Below are positions 62,619 to 64,000 of a stretch of 64,000 bases of DNA, in pieces. The translations under genes were made by a program, and so were the position numbers. The stretch comes from Luzula sylvatica (lineage: Eukaryota > Streptophyta > Magnoliopsida > Poales > Juncaceae). The stretch covers positions 62,055,793-62,119,792 of the forward strand of contig OX326958.1 in the NCBI GenBank assembly GCA_946800325.1, written 5' to 3'. The notes beneath the pieces were generated by a model that saw only the letters and a list, made by a program, of their open reading frames with translations, was not told the DNA's origin and made no database searches. The stretch's first letter is position 1; each line of letters starts with the position of its first letter.

Positions 62619-64000
62619 TGTAGTAAAAGATATGATGCAAATGATCTAAAAACAAGTTATTTGAACTCCTCAAAGCGTTAAAATCTTGTTTTGAATCGAA
62701 AAACAAACTTACTTAGTGTTTGTGAAATTTGGTGAAAAGTTATGTAGTAAAAGATACGATACAAATGATCTAAAAACAAGTTAATTGAACTCCTCAAAGC
62801 GTTAAAATCTTGTTTTGAATCGAAAAACAAACTTTCTTAGTGTTTGTGAAATTTGGTGAAAAGTAATGTAGTAAAAGATACGATACAAATGATCTATAAA
62901 AACAAGTTATTTGAACTCCTCAAAGCGTTAAAATCTTGTTTTGAATCGAAAAACACACTTACTTAGTGTTTGTGAAATTTGGTGAAAAGTTATGTAGTAA
63001 AAGATACAATACAAATGATCTAAAAACACGTTATTTGAACTCCTCAAAGCGTTAAAATCATGTTTTGAATCGAAAAACAAACTTTCTTTGTGTATGTGAA
63101 ATTTGGTGAAAATTTATGTACTTAAAGATACGATACAAATGATCTAAAAACACGTTATTTGAACTGCTCAAAGCGTTAAAATCTTGTTTTGAAATCGAAT
63201 AACAAACTTTCTTAGTGTTTGTGAAATTTGGTGAAATGTTAGGTAGTAAAAGATACGATACAAATGATCTAAAAACACGTTATTTGAACTGCTCAAAGCG
63301 TTAAAATCTTGTTTTGAAATCGAATAACAAACTTTCTTAGTGTTTGTGAAATTTGGTGAAAAGTTACGTAGTAAAAGATACGATACAAATGATCTAAAAA
63401 CACGTTATTTGAACTCCTGAAAGCGTTAAAATCTTGTTTTGAATCGAAAAACAAACTTACTTAGTGTTTGTAAAATTTGGTGAAAAGTTATGTAGTAAAA
63501 GATACGATGCAAATGATCTAAAAACACGTTATTTGAACTCCTCAAAGCGTTAAAATCTTGTTTTGAATCGAAAAACAAACTTACTTAGTGTTTGTAAAAT
63601 TTGGTGAAAACATATGTAGTAAAATACACGATGCAAATGATCTAAAAACAGTTATTTGAACACCTCAAAGCATTAAAATCTTGTTTTGAATCGAAAAACA
63701 AGCTTTCTTAGTGTTTGTGAAATTTGGGGAAAAGTTATGTAGTAAAAGAAACGATACAAATTATCTAAAAACACGTTATTTGAACTCCTCAAAGCCTTAA
63801 AATCTTGGTTTGAATCGAAAAACAAACTTTCTTAGTGTTTGTGAAATTTGGTGAAAAGTTACGTAGTAAAAGATACGATACAAATGATCTAAAAACACGT
63901 TATTCGAACTCCTCAAAGCGTTAAAATCTTGTTTTGAATCGAAAAACAAACTTTCTTATTGTTTGTGAAATTTGGTGAAAAGTTATGTAGTAAAAGATAC
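62619..64000 (-). repeat. 124-bp satellite, inverted block 5 (runs off the window)
   Basis: It begins at the fifth copy of the ACAAACACT/TGTAGTAAAAG junction and continues in minus orientation to the end. The array clearly extends beyond this window. Confidence 0.93.

Noticed and set aside
37401..64000. Regular repeats as a possible CRISPR array.
   Set aside because: The repeats are contiguous 124-bp monomers without unique spacers, in a plant nuclear context.
25908..64000. Calling the array centromeric.
   Set aside because: Satellite plus Athila-like element is compatible with a pericentromere, but nothing in the sequence alone shows centromere function.

Overview
The window looks like nuclear DNA of an angiosperm, probably a eudicot. 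It is AT-rich, has plant introns, a bHLH factor, an F-box/DUF295 protein, an SMR-domain protein, Ty1/copia, Ty3/gypsy, LINE and Helitron remains, foldback MITE-like elements and long microsatellites. The species is not identifiable by eye. There are no bacterial features, no CRISPR array and no rRNA or tRNA gene that I can see.

Left part (1-25.9 kb), gene-bearing. 1-4.1 kb holds short tandem repeats and a decayed gene with two exons resembling RHG1A/MBR-type RING E3 ligases. 4.4-6.5 kb is an unusual 2-kb degenerate AATACR-type simple-sequence tract with an ATC microsatellite and interstitial CCCTAAA motifs. 6.6-7.5 kb is another broken gene with an internal duplication. 7.8-9.6 kb (minus) is a complete SMR-domain gene; four coding exons join to 362 residues. 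11.75-13.2 kb (plus) is an F-box/DUF295 gene whose C-terminus lies in another frame. 13.75-15.43 kb (minus) is a complete seven-exon atypical bHLH gene of 377 residues with a TATA box. 15.8-25.1 kb is mostly repeats: foldback elements, a LINE tail, a Helitron end, copia pieces, microsatellites and a degenerate ~30-bp repeat. At 25.3-25.9 kb (minus) a frameshifted START-domain gene fragment abuts the satellite.

Right part (25.9-64 kb), satellite. A 124-bp satellite monomer fills the rest. The older part (25.9-28.4 and 34.9-37.4 kb) mixes two monomer types in dimers and trimers. From about 37.4 kb one type has been homogenised. The array changes orientation nine times; one inversion junction recurs five times, and a 4.21-kb block spanning an inversion pair is duplicated in tandem. 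The older part is split by a young 6.46-kb LTR retrotransposon on the minus strand with 1,597-bp LTRs, a TGTAC target duplication and a tRNA-Asp-type primer site. It carries only a novel 367-residue ORF and an integrase-tail remnant, and its LTRs contain a dense cluster of CCGTT-NN-AACGG dyads.

No new multi-gene protein system was found. The most unusual structures are the inversion-laden satellite and the non-autonomous retroelement with its dyad cluster.
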